DNA of 64,000 bases, taken from contig JBCFYV010011172.1 of NCBI GenBank assembly GCA_039000515.1, positions 78,459,846 to 78,523,845 of the forward strand. The letters are read 5' to 3'. Made by a program: the position numbers and the translations under genes. Positions 10,925-21,581 of the stretch are shown here, piece after piece. The notes beneath the pieces are model-generated. The model saw only the letters and a list, made by a program, of their open reading frames with translations, was not told the origin of the DNA and ran no database searches. This DNA is from Timema cristinae (Eukaryota; Arthropoda; Insecta; Phasmatodea; Timematidae). Every line of letters starts with the position of its first letter. The first letter of the stretch is position 1.

Positions 10925-10962
10925 GTCAATATAATTTGTGCTTGCAACAAATAATTATCAAG

Positions 10963-11474
10963 ATGAGTTTTGACGCGCTGGAAAATTGGCTAAATTTAGG
11001 TATGTTTTAAAGCGCTTTGTATGTTTTAATGGTTACTATTTTACTTATTACGTCTTTGGTGTACAGGAGTATTTGCTTTTTTTTATAGACCTTCAAGAAG
11101 ATACACCCTCGGCACCTGCAGCCATGGTTCAACGGTGGCCCTCGATAGTCCGGATCCTTTGGCACTTTTTACAGAGGAAGGGGTTTGCTTGGCGGAAAAC
11201 GACTGGTCCATAGGTAATTAGAGGCCTGCGATATATTTTAGAAACGTTGGCAGTGTTTAATTTTCCCCGTGATAGTAATTAATATGTATTTATTTAATTT
11301 CAGATTTTTGAGATGAGGGGGACGTGGCACCGCCCCCGGAGATAGAGGGTGTGCAGGCGCGGCCCCCGAAGACCGACGACTCACTCGGGTCTCAAGCCGG
11401 CGTCACGGCCATCGGGGCCGAGAAGGGGTATAATGATGTTTTGGCCAAGCTCGAGCTGATAGATCGCCTAATAT
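10963..11474 (+). CDS. Unrecognised multi-exon gene, partial/possibly broken
   Basis: Three exons are suggested: 10963-10999 (MSFDALENWLNL, donor gtatgt), 11089-11213 (acceptor after ttttttatag, donor gtaatt) and 11304-11474 (acceptor after tttaatttcag, donor gtgagt). Exons 2 and 3 are GC-rich and acidic/proline-rich, unlike the AT-rich surroundings. Exon 3 encodes 'VAPPPEIEGVQARPPK' and 'VLAKLELIDRLI'. Spliced in phase, exon 2 ends in a stop (11211-11213). A one-base shift inside it leaves an open frame ('VALDSPDPLALFTEEG'), so there is either a frameshift or a wrong splice choice. No domain is recognised and no further exon was found before the LINE at 12.4 kb. A TATA/initiator pair stands just upstream, and a direct repeat 'tggcgaggact' occurs at about 10781 and 10813. 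It may belong to an unknown mobile element. Confidence 0.4.
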
Positions 11475-11827
11475 GTGAGTACCGTCTTGCTGAAATAAAA
11501 CTATACTTTGTAAACAGACAGTTATACGTGCCCGCCGTTGTTTAGACCTCTGTCAGTGGAGAGAAAATTATTATTGTCATTAACTCGTTCAATAGCATGT
11601 CTATTGGTACCGGGCTTCAATTCCTGACACTGTTAAAAATGTTGCTTTCGGACAGCGCTGGGAAAATAATAATTGTCGTTTTTAGCCACTATTGATACTG
11701 GGTTCGATTGTCAAGTAGAATATTATCTAATTGCCGTACTGGGTTAAATTCCCGACATTATTATCTGTCAGCGAACAGGGTTTGTTGTGCTTGATTATCG
11801 GTCTGCTAGATGGCATGGAAAGCCGGT

Positions 11828-12355
11828 TTAGTTAATGTAAGGTTTTCTTTAATGTACGTCAAGTCATGTGATATATAGCCGATATTTTAAACAGTCAGAA
11901 TCCACGCGAAGTCATGTGATATGCAATAGAAATAACTCTAGGAGAGTTTACAAATAATAAATAAGTTAATGTAAGGTTTTCTTTAACAATTGCTGAATAT
12001 TTATCATACGCCAAGGCCATGTTATATACAGCTGATATTTTAAACAGTCAGAATCCCATATTCATACGTCAAGTCAGGTGATCTGCAGTACAAATAATTA
12101 TAGGGTGGAAAGTAAATAAAAGTTCTGCCTGAATACTCACTATTTAACATATTCATACGTCAAGTAATGTGATATACAGCTTATATTTTAAACAGTCAGA
12201 ATCCACGTCAAGTCATGTAATATGCAATACAAATAATAAATAAGTTAATGTAAGGTTTTCTTTAACAACTTGCTGAAAAATTATCATACGCCAAGTCATG
12301 TGATATATAGCTGATATTTTAAACAGTCAGAACCCCATATTCATACAAGTTAGGT
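11828..12355. repeat. Composite tandem repeat (higher-order unit ~300 bp)
   Basis: The block 'gatattttaaacagtcagaa' (or close variants) occurs at 11881, 12033, 12182 and 12313. Alternate copies are followed by 'tccacg' or by 'cccatattcatac', so two ~150-bp subunits alternate in a ~300-bp unit present about twice. 'ttaatgtaaggttttcttta' and 'caagtcatgtgatat' recur in the same register. Confidence 0.7.
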
Positions 12356-12395
12356 AGGGTTCAAGTGTATTTGTGAAAGATCCCGGCGTTAGTTT

Positions 12396-12862
12396 AAATT
12401 GAAGAAGGCCTTCATATTTTGGCCACGTTTTTGGGATTTGGGACCACTGTGCAACGTCCTCTCCTTTCATAAACATGGTAGAGACTCAGTCCTAACATCG
12501 TCTTACCCACGGACCAGCTTGCTCGACTGTTTGATCAAGGTGTTTGAGAGACTACTACTGATAACTGACCCGGCATGTTCACGATGCGGGTGTTTTGGTG
12601 GACGAGCAGTTCGGCTTTCAAGTGGGACAGAAGATGTCTCACTAACTGGTCCACCTCGTAGAGTAGAGCAGGTCACGAGGAACTTCAATATTAACAGGCT
12701 CACTGGCGCTGTATTACTTGACGTGGCAGGCAAAGGCCTTCGACCTGGTTTGGCATGAAGGTCTCCTTTTCAAACTCCTTTCCCTAGAACTTTCCTTCTA
12801 CCCAGCTAAGGTTGTACAATCTTTTTTATCCCACCGCAATTTCTCCATAATCGATTTGTAAT
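12396..12862 (+). pseudogene. Jockey-like LINE ORF2, reverse transcriptase part 1 (interrupted)
   Basis: In changing frames: 'SLLDCLIKVFERLLL' (12519-12563), 'FKWDRRCLTNW' style text near 12620, 'NFNINRLTGAVLLDV' (12683-12727), 'KAFDLVWHEGLLFKLL' (12730-12778) and 'VVQSFLSHRNFS' ending near 12845. These are the consecutive RT motifs of jockey-clade LINEs, including the first catalytic Asp region (LLDVxKAFD). The sequence then stops abruptly at an inserted 2.7-kb element and resumes at about 15600. Frameshifts show that it is dead. Confidence 0.75.
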
Positions 12863-12864
12863 TC

Positions 12865-13170
12865 CTTGTGTTGTCCATCAAACCTATAAATGTTTTGTAC
12901 TATAAACTTTTATGATTGATTTGTACTCCCAAGGGGTCCTTGAATAAATTAAAATCTTTTGTAGAGTCGGCAATATTGAGAAACAACAGTAAAATCCATA
13001 AAACCAAGATGGCCGCCTAAAATAGTGTAAATTTAATTATTTTGCCTTGTAATGCCCTTAGAAAGGTCGTTTTTGTTTCACATCCATTCAGGTTTTCATC
13101 AGGCATTTCATTTTACATCGTTTACGAGGAAAAGAAAACATGGCAGCCATATCACAAAATGGCCACCCTA
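12865..13170 (+). repeat. Left terminal inverted repeat
   Basis: This arm pairs with 15303-15600. The outermost ~35 bp match only loosely; the inner ~250 bp match well. Confidence 0.75.
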
Positions 13171-13800
13171 ATAAGTATTCTGTCAATGTGAGATATTATT
13201 ACAAATTACACAAAACGCCTATGAATGGCATATTGAGTTAAAAAAATTAGATAGTAATTAAAAGGTAGATGCAAAATCATTCCTTATTTTAAATTATAGT
13301 AACAAAAGATAAGTATTTGTTACAGTAAATAATAATAATAACGCATTTACTGCCACTCATCATCCAAGTTATCAAATTCAGCAGATTTATCCCGATTGCA
13401 ATCCTCATGATAATCGTCATTCTCAGGAGAATAAACATCGTCATCCTGGTCCATATCTTCAGACTTATCTTGATCAATTAGAATCAACTAGAATTAATTT
13501 ATATGGAAATTTATGATTTAATTAGTACATTGTTTCACTCTTATTTTGCCACTAATCAACTCATCTATTTTTAAGCATTGTTCATAATTTCTAATTTTTC
13601 ACTTTATAACATTATACAAAATTATACATAATTCATAATATAGATAACTAATTAGTAATTTTAAAGAATCCTATACAGAAACAATGTTGATGTAAAACTC
13701 ATAGTCCCCGAGGGAGAAAATTCTTTTGGATTATGTACAGTACATACAAACTTTTAAATTAAAAACACACATGCTGAACAACCTTTGTTTGTTGCTATAG
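13171..13800. other. AT-rich spacer inside the TIR element
   Basis: No supported gene. On the - strand, 13480-13290 is Asp/Glu-rich in one frame (repeated gat/gac/gaa codons) but short; it may be decayed 3' sequence of the element's gene. Confidence 0.35.
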
Positions 13801-15230
13801 ATTTTACTCTGATAGTGAATGGATTTAGACGTCCTTCTTTGCTGGAGCAGGAGCAATGTGATGTGCATGAAATACGTTCTTCGTGGCACCTGCAAGCCTC
13901 ACTGCCACACATCTTGCCTTTTGCCTTACACTGACATTTAAGTATATCAATGAGCTCTGGCGGAGCTGTATCACCATTATCAGTAACAGAAGTTGGGATT
14001 CAATACTTTCCATCCGAATTTAGTTATATCACCCGATTTATCTGGGGACGCAGGCCGGTCGAAAGCTTTCTACAGCATCACCTAAGATGGGCCCAATGAA
14101 CATGCTGAAACATGTTGGGGGATGTTGGAGGTGAGGCTATGACTTTTCTTCTTGTTAATGAAGAGTTTAAATCAAGCAGACTCCATCCATGTCCCTAGCG
14201 ATTGACTATATAAGGCTGTAGCAGCCTCCATTAGAGCCGCCGATGTAGCCTCAACTTCTCCCAGCACATAAGCTAACCCATTAAATTCCCCTGCAAGCAA
14301 CGTTTTCAGTGCAGTTGCCTTGCCTTTACCGAATGGATACGAGGTCGTGTCACAGCCACTGAGGGCATGCATGCCAAGTAACTGCAGGCATTTTGGTCCA
14401 AGTTTAGCACAGTACCATTGATATCTACCACCGTTCCATCCAACCACTCCATGTGCACTCTGAAATCCAGATGTTCCCGATATACCCAATAGACAGGTAG
14501 AACAAACACATCTGTGTCATCACTCACAACACGGATAACACCTTTATCATGTCTTGCAGAATCAAGGACAAACGATATGCTGGATACGTCCACCTCATCA
14601 TGACTAAAGGTAGCATCATCATGAAGCTCAGCCTTGACTGTTTTCCAAGACTGAATGGACTCAACACACTTGCTAGTTTTTTTTTTTTTAACTTGCTCTT
14701 CACTATTGCAATCCTTTTGAAATGGCTGGTGACGAGAGATCATAATCGATTAAAATTTCACTAGAGCCGCGTATTCTTTGATGGTCCTCTGCTGATCCTT
14801 CTTTGTATTTTTCGAAGATGATGATTTTTTGGTATCAGGATAGTGACTCAAGATATCCTTGATTGAGACGATGAGATTGGATGGGGTGAGAAATACTTAA
14901 GCATGCGCTCCAGAGTCAGTAGCTTCAGATGGAAGTCACCCTTTCTTTACGCGCTCTCAAGTTGGTAAACGGGTAACGTGGCCGAAGAAAGTTGTCTACC
15001 CAATGTCAAACAGTGGGATGTTGACGTGCTGTTTCAAGATAATGTTGTAATTTCTCAAATGTCTTCCGTCCAGTTGACAAAAAGTACTGCAATATAGCCA
15101 CTGATTCGCCACGGGAAGATCTCATTGCCTTCACCCAGGACTTGCCGTTGATGATACCATATGCTGAGGAAACATACACATCCAAACAGGAGCCTTTCAT
15201 GAGTTCCGCAATGCATCCAACAAATGACAT
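13800..15230 (-). pseudogene. Repetitive uncharacterised protein with C-terminal Cys-rich (CXC-like) region, decayed
   Basis: Read N to C on the - strand: 'SSAYGIINGKSWVKAMRSS' and 'QYFLSTGRKTFEKLQHYLET' (15170-15030), 'LERMLKYF' (about 14910), 'VIRVVSDDTDVFVLPVYWVY' (14540-14480), 'LQLLGMHALSGCDTTSYPFG' (14387-14330), 'AGEFNGLAYVLGEVEATSA' (14300-14245), and a cysteine-rich tail with 'CQCKAKGKMCG', 'ACRCHEERISCTSHCSCS' (13940-13830). The same series occurs, as I recall, in many copies in cnidarian, mollusc and arthropod genomes as uncharacterised proteins associated with mobile DNA; the tail resembles tesmin/TSO1 CXC domains. Function is unknown. Several frameshifts and stops make this copy inactive. 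It is the only gene between the inverted repeats. Confidence 0.65.
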
Positions 15231-15302
15231 GATTATTTACAGAACAGTATATTATACACACAAGTGTGATATCTACACATCCATAATTTATAAGTAACTT
15301 AG

Positions 15303-15600
15303 CGGCGGCCATCTTGTGATAAGGCCGTGATGTTTTATTTTCTTCGTAAATGATGCAAAATGAAATGCCTGATGAAAATCTGAACATAAATAAAACAAAA
15401 ACTACCTTTCTAGGCGCGTTACAGGCCAAGATAATCAAGTTTACACTATTTTGGGTGACCATCTTGAATTAATGGATTTTGCTGTAGTTGCCCAAAATGG
15501 TCAACTCTACAACCGATTTTAATTTGTTCAAGGACCTCTTGGGAGTACAAATCAATCATAAAAGTCTATTAAAGGATAACACATTTCTACGTTTACTGTC
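15303..15600 (-). repeat. Right terminal inverted repeat
   Basis: Reverse complement of 12865-13170; it ends against the resumed LINE sequence near 15600. Confidence 0.75.
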
Positions 15601-15602
15601 CA

Positions 15603-16430
15603 CTAAATCGACTACCACAACCTTTGGGAACTTCAGTTCCCAAGTCAGAAGCATCCAAGCTGGAGTGCCTCAGGACTCTCTAGAGGCCCTGTTCTCTACA
15701 GTCTTTATGTGAACAACATCCCAAATTCCCCAGACACCAAGTTGGCACTGTATGCGGATGATACGGCTCTAGTAGCGGAGTGTACCAAGGGAAGGTGGTG
15801 GAGAGGAGATTCCAGGTCACCTGTCACAGTTGGAGGGGTGGCTGACCACCTGGAGGACGAATATCAAAGTGGAAAAGAATACAGCTGTACATGCAAGAGA
15901 AAGTACTACAGGCCAGCCTCTCTTTGGCTGTTCTGAGACCAGATCAGTTGGGCGGACAGTGTTAACTACCTGGGACCTACGCTGTACACCAAACTGACCT
16001 GGAGACTAGAAGTGAATAAGTAACTGATCAAGGTGAGGCAAAGACAGCGTTGTCTAGGTCCACTTCTAAACAGGTGCAGTGCTTTGTCCATGAGGAACGG
16101 TTTGACGCTATACAAGTAGCTGCTCGAGCCAATTCTCACTATGCGTGTCCCGCTTGATGCAACCTGGTGGACGCGTATATAAGGAGGCTCATGGATGCAG
16201 GCTTTCCAGAAACGATGTCTGAGGATCATTGTGGACGCTCCTTGTACGTTCGCAACGTGACTATGCATCAGTATTTGGAGATGCCCACCATCAAGGACGA
16301 TTTCAGAAAGCTAACGCAGTCATTCTACGACAAGCAGCCTAGTGGTATCAATCCTCTTATCCAGGGGCTTGAGAACTATGTCATCGACACTTGCGGGTGC
16401 CACCGACGTCCAAAATCCCTGCTTGAATAA
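15603..16430 (+). pseudogene. Jockey-like LINE ORF2, part 2 (RT core and C-terminus)
   Basis: Continuation of the LINE interrupted at 12862. It reads 'SSQVRSIQAGVPQ' (15643-15680), 'NNIPNSPDTKLALYADDTAL' (15712-15770) with the catalytic YADD box, then in other frames a C-terminal segment. The last frame, 16167-16430, contains 'MSEDHCGRSLYVRNVTMH', 'LEMPTIKDDFRKLTQSFYD' and 'NYVIDTCGCHRRPKSLLE' before a stop. The same C-terminal text recurs on the - strand at 48.1-48.3 kb. At least four frame changes are present. About 180 bp of 3' untranslated sequence may follow. Confidence 0.8.
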
Positions 16431-16699
16431 ACTAGATGTATAAAACAGTGGTCGGTGGGAGGCTATCACCCATCCCCTCCATAGAGTAGTCTCTATCTAC
16501 GTACTATTTATAAAAACCCTTATTCGGCTTGCAACTTTATCTTTCCCCCTTACTAATACAATTCTGTCTTTCCTTGTTTCAGAAACTTCGCGAAATGCGA
16601 CCATCCGTGATCAGGTACCGTCAATAAGATGGTGTGACCAATTGGTCAGTACATGCTATAATTTGCTCTCGTGCAGGGAGCTTTGAGCCTGCTAATATG

Positions 16700-16808
16700 T
16701 GACTGTGGCTGTGAGATTGGGGTTCAGTCCTGGTCGAGTGCACTGAGGTTACTTCCTAAACTGTTTCCACTTTCCCTCTTCACGCAATTGCGGGTACGCT
16801 TCTTTTAA
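16700..16808 (+). repeat. SINE-B fragment
   Basis: The B-box-like 'ggggttcagtcctggtcgag' is followed by 'tgcactgaggttacttcc' and 'gtttccactttccctcttca', which match the SINE-B body. The 3' tail is missing. Confidence 0.5.
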
Positions 16809-17056
16809 TCACAAGAATGCAATATAGGGCCTACCCATGCATCTAGATAATTTTCAAACGAAGCAGCAGACATTTTTAGTCAGAACATCAGGCATAGTGT
16901 GGCTTAAAATAGTATTACATTAAAATATACAAACTATTTTTATTTCTATACTGATCCACTACTGGGGTGTAAATACTCTTATGAGTAAACATATCGAAAC
17001 AAAGGTATTGGGTAAAATGTATTGGCATCGAAAGGAGAATATCGATATTAGTAAGC

Positions 17057-17319
17057 GTGACCTGGCGGTCTAGGGGTAAGGTGTCGGACTTCTGTTCTGG
17101 GGTCCAGGGTTCAATCCTCGGTCCCGGCACAAATTTATCTGATTAACAAACCCTTCCTTCACCTCTGACAAGACATCTTGTGAATGTGTGGAGTGCCAGG
17201 CCTCCACCGTGGTTCGGATTCCACGTTAAACTGTAGGTCCTCCATTTCATCTCACAATAACCCTACCATTACACATTAGCGTAAGTGCGTATAACCCAAC
17301 GGGTAGTAAGACGCGGTGC

Positions 17320-17377
<58 letters not shown>
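17057..17377 (+). mobile_element. SINE-A with perfect 13-bp target duplication
   Basis: It starts 'gtgacctggcggtctagg', has the B-box 'ggttcaatcc' and ends 'gtagtaagacgcggtgct' plus (aat)n. GATATTAGTAAGC flanks it at 17044-17056 and 17378-17390. The perfect duplication and the long pure tail suggest recent insertion. It appears to have landed beside or within a SINE-C. Confidence 0.9.
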
Positions 17378-17379
<2 letters not shown>

Positions 17380-17390
17380 TATTAGTAAGC

Positions 17391-17605
17391 AATTGGCGTT
17401 GACCTCGGTGGTCTTGGGAGTAAAGTGCTCATCTTAAGGACCCAATATTCATGGGTTCAAACCCATCCAAGGTCGAGCGATATAAAAATCCGTAGCACAT
17501 CATTCTTAGGAGGGGAAGTAAAGCCGTCACCCCATGTCGATTCTGGCCTGTGAAAGAACCCTGTAAAATTTGTGAAAATACCTTTGTGGCACAGTTAGAA
17601 ATGTA
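17391..17605 (+). mobile_element. SINE-C (tRNA-derived, third family)
   Basis: The head 'cgttgacctcggtggtcttg' and B-box 'gggttcaaaccca' precede a body with 'ggaagtaaagccgtca', 'cccatgtcgatt' and 'ggcctgtgaaa'. The same order is seen at 29268-29640. The 3' part is lost. Confidence 0.7.
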
Positions 17606-17769
17606 GACTCGGGGTGGGTGACCCAAACAAAGAAGAAACTTCTCCCCTTCCCAACTCAAGTTATATTGTAGTTGGTTAACAACGGCTCTCCTTTGACCAT
17701 GAGTTGGTAAAGTGGTCGCCTGACACAGTGGTGCATTAGAAGTTCCCCAGTACCGTGAGTGGATCAAGT

Positions 17770-18700
17770 GGTGGTCGCTTCACAGAGTGATACAGTAACA
17801 GTTCCATCTGACCAGGATCGGGTCAATGGTCGTCTGACAGAGTGATACAATAACAGTTCCACCTGACCGTGACCGGTTCAAGTAGTCGTCTGACAAAGTG
17901 ATACAATAGCAGTTCCATCTGACCGTGACCGGTTCAAGTAGTCGTCTGACAAAGTGATACAGTAGCAGTTCCATCTGACCGTGACCGGTTCAAGTAGTCG
18001 TCTGACAAAGTGATACAATAGCAGTTCCATCTGACCGTGACCGGTTCAAGTAGTCGTCTGACAAAGTGATACAATAGCAGTTCCATCTGACCGTGACCGG
18101 TCAAGTGGTCGTCTGACAGGTGATACAATAACAGTTCCATCTGACCGTGACCGGTTCAAGTAGTCGTCTGACAAAGTGATACAATAGCAGTTCCATCTGA
18201 CCGTGACCGGTCAGTTTCGTCTGACAAAGTGATACAGTAGCGTTCATCTGACCGTGACCGGTCAAGTATCGTCTGACAAAGTGATACAATAGCATTCCAT
18301 CTGACCGTGACCGGGTCAAGTAGTCGTCTGACAAAGTGATACAATAGCAGTTCCATCTGACCGTGACCGGGTCAAGTATTCGTCTGACAAAGTGATACAA
18401 TAGCAGTTCCATCTGACCGTGACCGGTCAAGGGTCGTCTGACAAGTGATACATAACAGTTCCATCTGACCGTACCGGTTCAAGTAGTCGTCTGACAAAGT
18501 GATACAATAGCAGTTCCATCTGCCCGTGACCGGTCAAGTATTCGTCTGACAAAGTGATACAGTAGCAGTTCCATTGACCGTGACGGTCAAGTAGTCGTCT
18601 GACAAAGTGATACAATAGCAGTTCCATCTGACCGTGACCGGTTCAAGTAGTCGTCTGACAAAGTGATACAGTAGCAGTTCCATCTGACCGTGACTATGTC
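17770..18700. repeat. 56-bp tandem array, ~16 copies
   Basis: 'gtcgtctgac' recurs at 17829, 17885, 17941 and 17997, an exact 56-bp period, and continues to about 18660. Each unit carries 'agtgatacaatagcagttcc' and 'atctgaccgtgaccgg'. The first units are regular; units between 18100 and 18590 carry many single-base losses. On the - strand no stop occurs in any of the three frames of the consensus, so long meaningless open frames appear. Confidence 0.9.
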
Positions 18701-19184
18701 AGGCTGTTTGTTGCCTTGAGGAGTGCTACAAAAGGAGTTCTGGCCTCAGATTGGCTCCCGGTAATTAGTTTACTTCACACACAGACCTAATTTTACTATT
18801 ACTTTAACCAGATACGTATTTAGCTTCCAACTGTTAATAAAAAGAATTTTTTGGCCCAGGTAACAGTTTTTTTAATAGTTCCCTACGATCTTCTGTCTAG
18901 TCAAGTCTAGATCGTACTGGGATCAGACCATGATCCGTCACTGTATTAAAATATATTTTTAATTGTTATACTAAGAACAGTAGTGCTAAAGTGCCTAAGT
19001 CTAAAGTTAACTAATTATTGGTATCACCTTGTCCCTGAAGGATGCTCACAGTCACACCATAGTATTAATAAGTACATCAGGTATATAGCAAGAGCATATT
19101 AACTGTAGTGTAAAGAGAAAGAAGAGAAGGGCAAGAAAGCACTTGATTCTAGAGATGTGAGATGTACAAACGTCCAGAATTATT
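18701..19184. other. No feature seen
   Basis: AT-rich sequence without a supported gene or recognised repeat between the 56-bp array and the dispersed repeat. Confidence 0.4.
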
Positions 19185-19560
19185 TTCTTTAATTTCCATC
19201 TGAAATGTTTCCACTATTTAAGTAGAACTATTGCAATAAACATCCCAAGTTTTAATTACTTAAATTCAGTTTAGTTCATCCTAAGGACGCTAACACCATA
19301 AACTTTAACAAACAAGATCTGATAAAGCAATCAATAACAGCGATTCAAGTTCTTTTATAACACTCACGTATCGACTACACAGCGCTTAGTGGTTGACTGT
19401 GTCACTAACGTCAGAAATGTTAATACTTAACTATAATATTAAATCACAGACTTTACAGATACATTCCTTTCTCTGGGAATTAAATAATAAAAAAACTACC
19501 GGATTTTAGTTTTTGAAAACTTATTGGAAATTTTCAATTCTAACCTTGGTTAGAAAATGT
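19185..19560. repeat. Dispersed ~400-bp repeat, copy 2
   Basis: It matches 40-450 in direct orientation, with shared blocks such as 'caagttttaat', 'gtttagttyatcc', 'acagcgctt' and 'ggttgaatatgtcactaa'-like text. Unclassified. Confidence 0.55.
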
Positions 19561-19925
19561 TTTATTATCTTTTTTGATAAGGGTTTACATGATCAGTTCT
19601 TAGATCTTGATTCTTGATCAACTAGCCCCTATTTCGTAGCATTCTTTATATCTCTCTCTACTGAATGTTAATAAATCTGTCACCCTTTTCTGTGACTTGT
19701 GCCAGATATTCTCTTTAAGAAACAAACATGTGGCAAACGTTGAACTCAGGCGATAAAAAATGTTATAAAAAAGTAAAATAAAAAACTAGAAATAATCTAG
19801 TTGAGCTTTTAAAAAACATGATAATTACGGTTACCTCATACATGTCATTATCTGGATTCTGGTTGCTTCTTGTTGGTGGGTAGTTGAGAAATAAAAGGAG
19901 AAAGATAAACAAGTATTGTAAGATT

Positions 19926-20207
19926 GGGTGGTCTAGGGGTAATCTGTTGGACTTCTGTGTTGGGGATCCGGGGTTCAATTCTTGGCCCCGGCACAGGCTT
20001 ATCTTATTGACAAACCCTTCCTTCACTTCTGACAAGACGTGTATTAATCACAACTTGTAAATATGTGGAATGCCAGGCCCCACCGTGGTTTGGATTCCAC
20101 GTTAAAATGTAGGTCCTCCATTTCATCTCACAGTCACCCTACCATTAAAAATGAGCGTAAGTGCGTATAACCCGAACGGGTAGTAAGATGCAGTGATGAT
20201 GATGATG

Positions 20208-20245
<38 letters not shown>
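19926..20245 (+). mobile_element. SINE-A with perfect 12-bp target duplication
   Basis: The head begins at 'gggtggtctaggggtaat' (slightly 5'-truncated). B-box 'ggttcaattc'; tail 'gtagtaagatgcagtg' followed by (gat)n and (aat)n. TATTGTAAGATT flanks both sides (19914-19925 and 20246-20257). Confidence 0.88.
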
Positions 20246-20257
20246 TATTGTAAGATT

Positions 20258-21290
20258 CTGATTGAAGGAAACTTTTGAAAAATATATATTTTCTTGATTT
20301 TTAATCATTGATATTAGTTTACAGAATTATTAGTATTATTAATATTATCTATCAAAAGTGATAGTTGTAGATCACATGACTTGTATGGTATGTTAGAGTA
20401 GTTTAAGTAAATTTTGTGGTCAAAAAAACTTTCCTCTATATAAATCTGACTGTAGCTCAGTTGATTGATGGTTATACACATAAGATGTCTAAACATTGTG
20501 CTCTATAGAGCTGATATGATTTTCAATTCTCCGTGACCGGTCACAAGGTCAGTCGAAGATCATTGCACGCCATAAAACACGTCCGACAGTGGGCTGGCCA
20601 CGTGGTGCTGGACATACTTTACCTCATTTCCCTCCTACGTACGCCGCGTTCGGAAGTTGCACTTCCTCTAATGAACGTGTCGAGATACATTAATTTGAGG
20701 AAGAGCTATAATTGTGTTATTTTTTCGTCCTATTTGAAGGCATGCGCAGTGACTATCTCCAGTCGGAGTGTAATCAGGGCGTTATTTAGCTGAGGGTTTT
20801 CATTAGAGACAAATACTCCGCAAGAGCAACCAGGAAACATTTTTAAAGCTACGCTGAGATAGCTACAAGTGCTACCAACTATTTAAGACTAGTTGAACTC
20901 GACTCAGGCGTTACCAACTTATTCAACACACCTCATAGAACAAGGCGTAAGTATAAATAACAATACCCCCCTCCCCCTCTTAATAAAAGGGGGAAGGATT
21001 AGAGGGTTAAACATATACGCACGAATATTCTATTTTATGGCCTTCGTCAATGTCTAAGCTAGTAGCTATTTTGAGTCTTAAAAAATTCATAACACCTACA
21101 ACCCCAAATTACTTTAGGCTTAAATAGCATCAAAGGTGGTTTAGTATTTTTTTTAATTCTTGCCATAGTTTTTAAGGAGTCTTAAACACGAGCCAAAGTA
21201 GGTAATAATGTGATTGCGTTGACAATCGAGCGTTATTGAGCTGGTTAAATAATTAGCCCATCTTTATTAATAGAATTAAGAGTTTGTGCA
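20258..21290. other. No gene recognised
   Basis: Contains a moderately GC-rich stretch (20530-20770) with only a short open frame and no recognisable domain, then AT-rich sequence. Nothing supportable. Confidence 0.35.
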
Positions 21291-21319
21291 TCTATCTGTC
21301 TGTCATGAGCGTTGCGCGA

Positions 21320-21581
21320 TATATAAGAAGACGGGTATCCGTTTGTTGCGTATCAGTGTATCGTGTCAGGGCGTATGGCGTGTATTGAGTGGAGACGGGA
21401 AATCGCTGCAAAGTGCGTGTCAAATGTGATACAAAGAAACGCAACGGGCCCGATCGGTCATTTGTCGCCGTCACATCAAAGGAATGATAAGGCACTAGGT
21501 TGTAACATATGTGGACGGGCTATCATTTTACCGAGTTGCACGCCATTCCTGTCGAGGACACCCAGCGGAAACCTTGTGTAG
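21320..21581 (+). other. Small open frame (68 codons from ATG) downstream of a TATA-like site, unrecognised
   Basis: 'gatatataagaag' (21319-21331) precedes by about 45 bp an ATG at 21375 that opens a short frame ending TAG at 21579-21581. The frame is GC-richer than its flanks and contains one CxxC ('CNICGR'). No domain is recognised. It may be a short gene, a first exon or chance. Confidence 0.2.

Larger units (their letters stand above)
12863..15602. mobile_element. 2.7-kb DNA element with ~300-bp terminal inverted repeats, inserted in a LINE
   Basis: Sequence 12865-13170 is the reverse complement of 15303-15600 at roughly 80% identity. Shared blocks include 'gattgatttgtactccca', 'ggtccttgaa', 'ttttcatcaggcatttcatt' and 'atggccgcc'. 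The LINE reverse transcriptase breaks at 'FLSHRNF' before the left arm and resumes with 'TFGNFSSQVRSIQAGVPQ' after the right arm, so the element inserted into it. No certain target duplication was found. Between the arms lies one decayed - strand gene of a repetitive protein family. Confidence 0.75.

Noticed and set aside
17780..18627. Repeat protein on the - strand ('MELLLYHFVRRLL...')
   Set aside because: It follows only from a stop-free 56-bp satellite unit; frames rotate and are broken by indels, and there is no start context or conserved substitution pattern.
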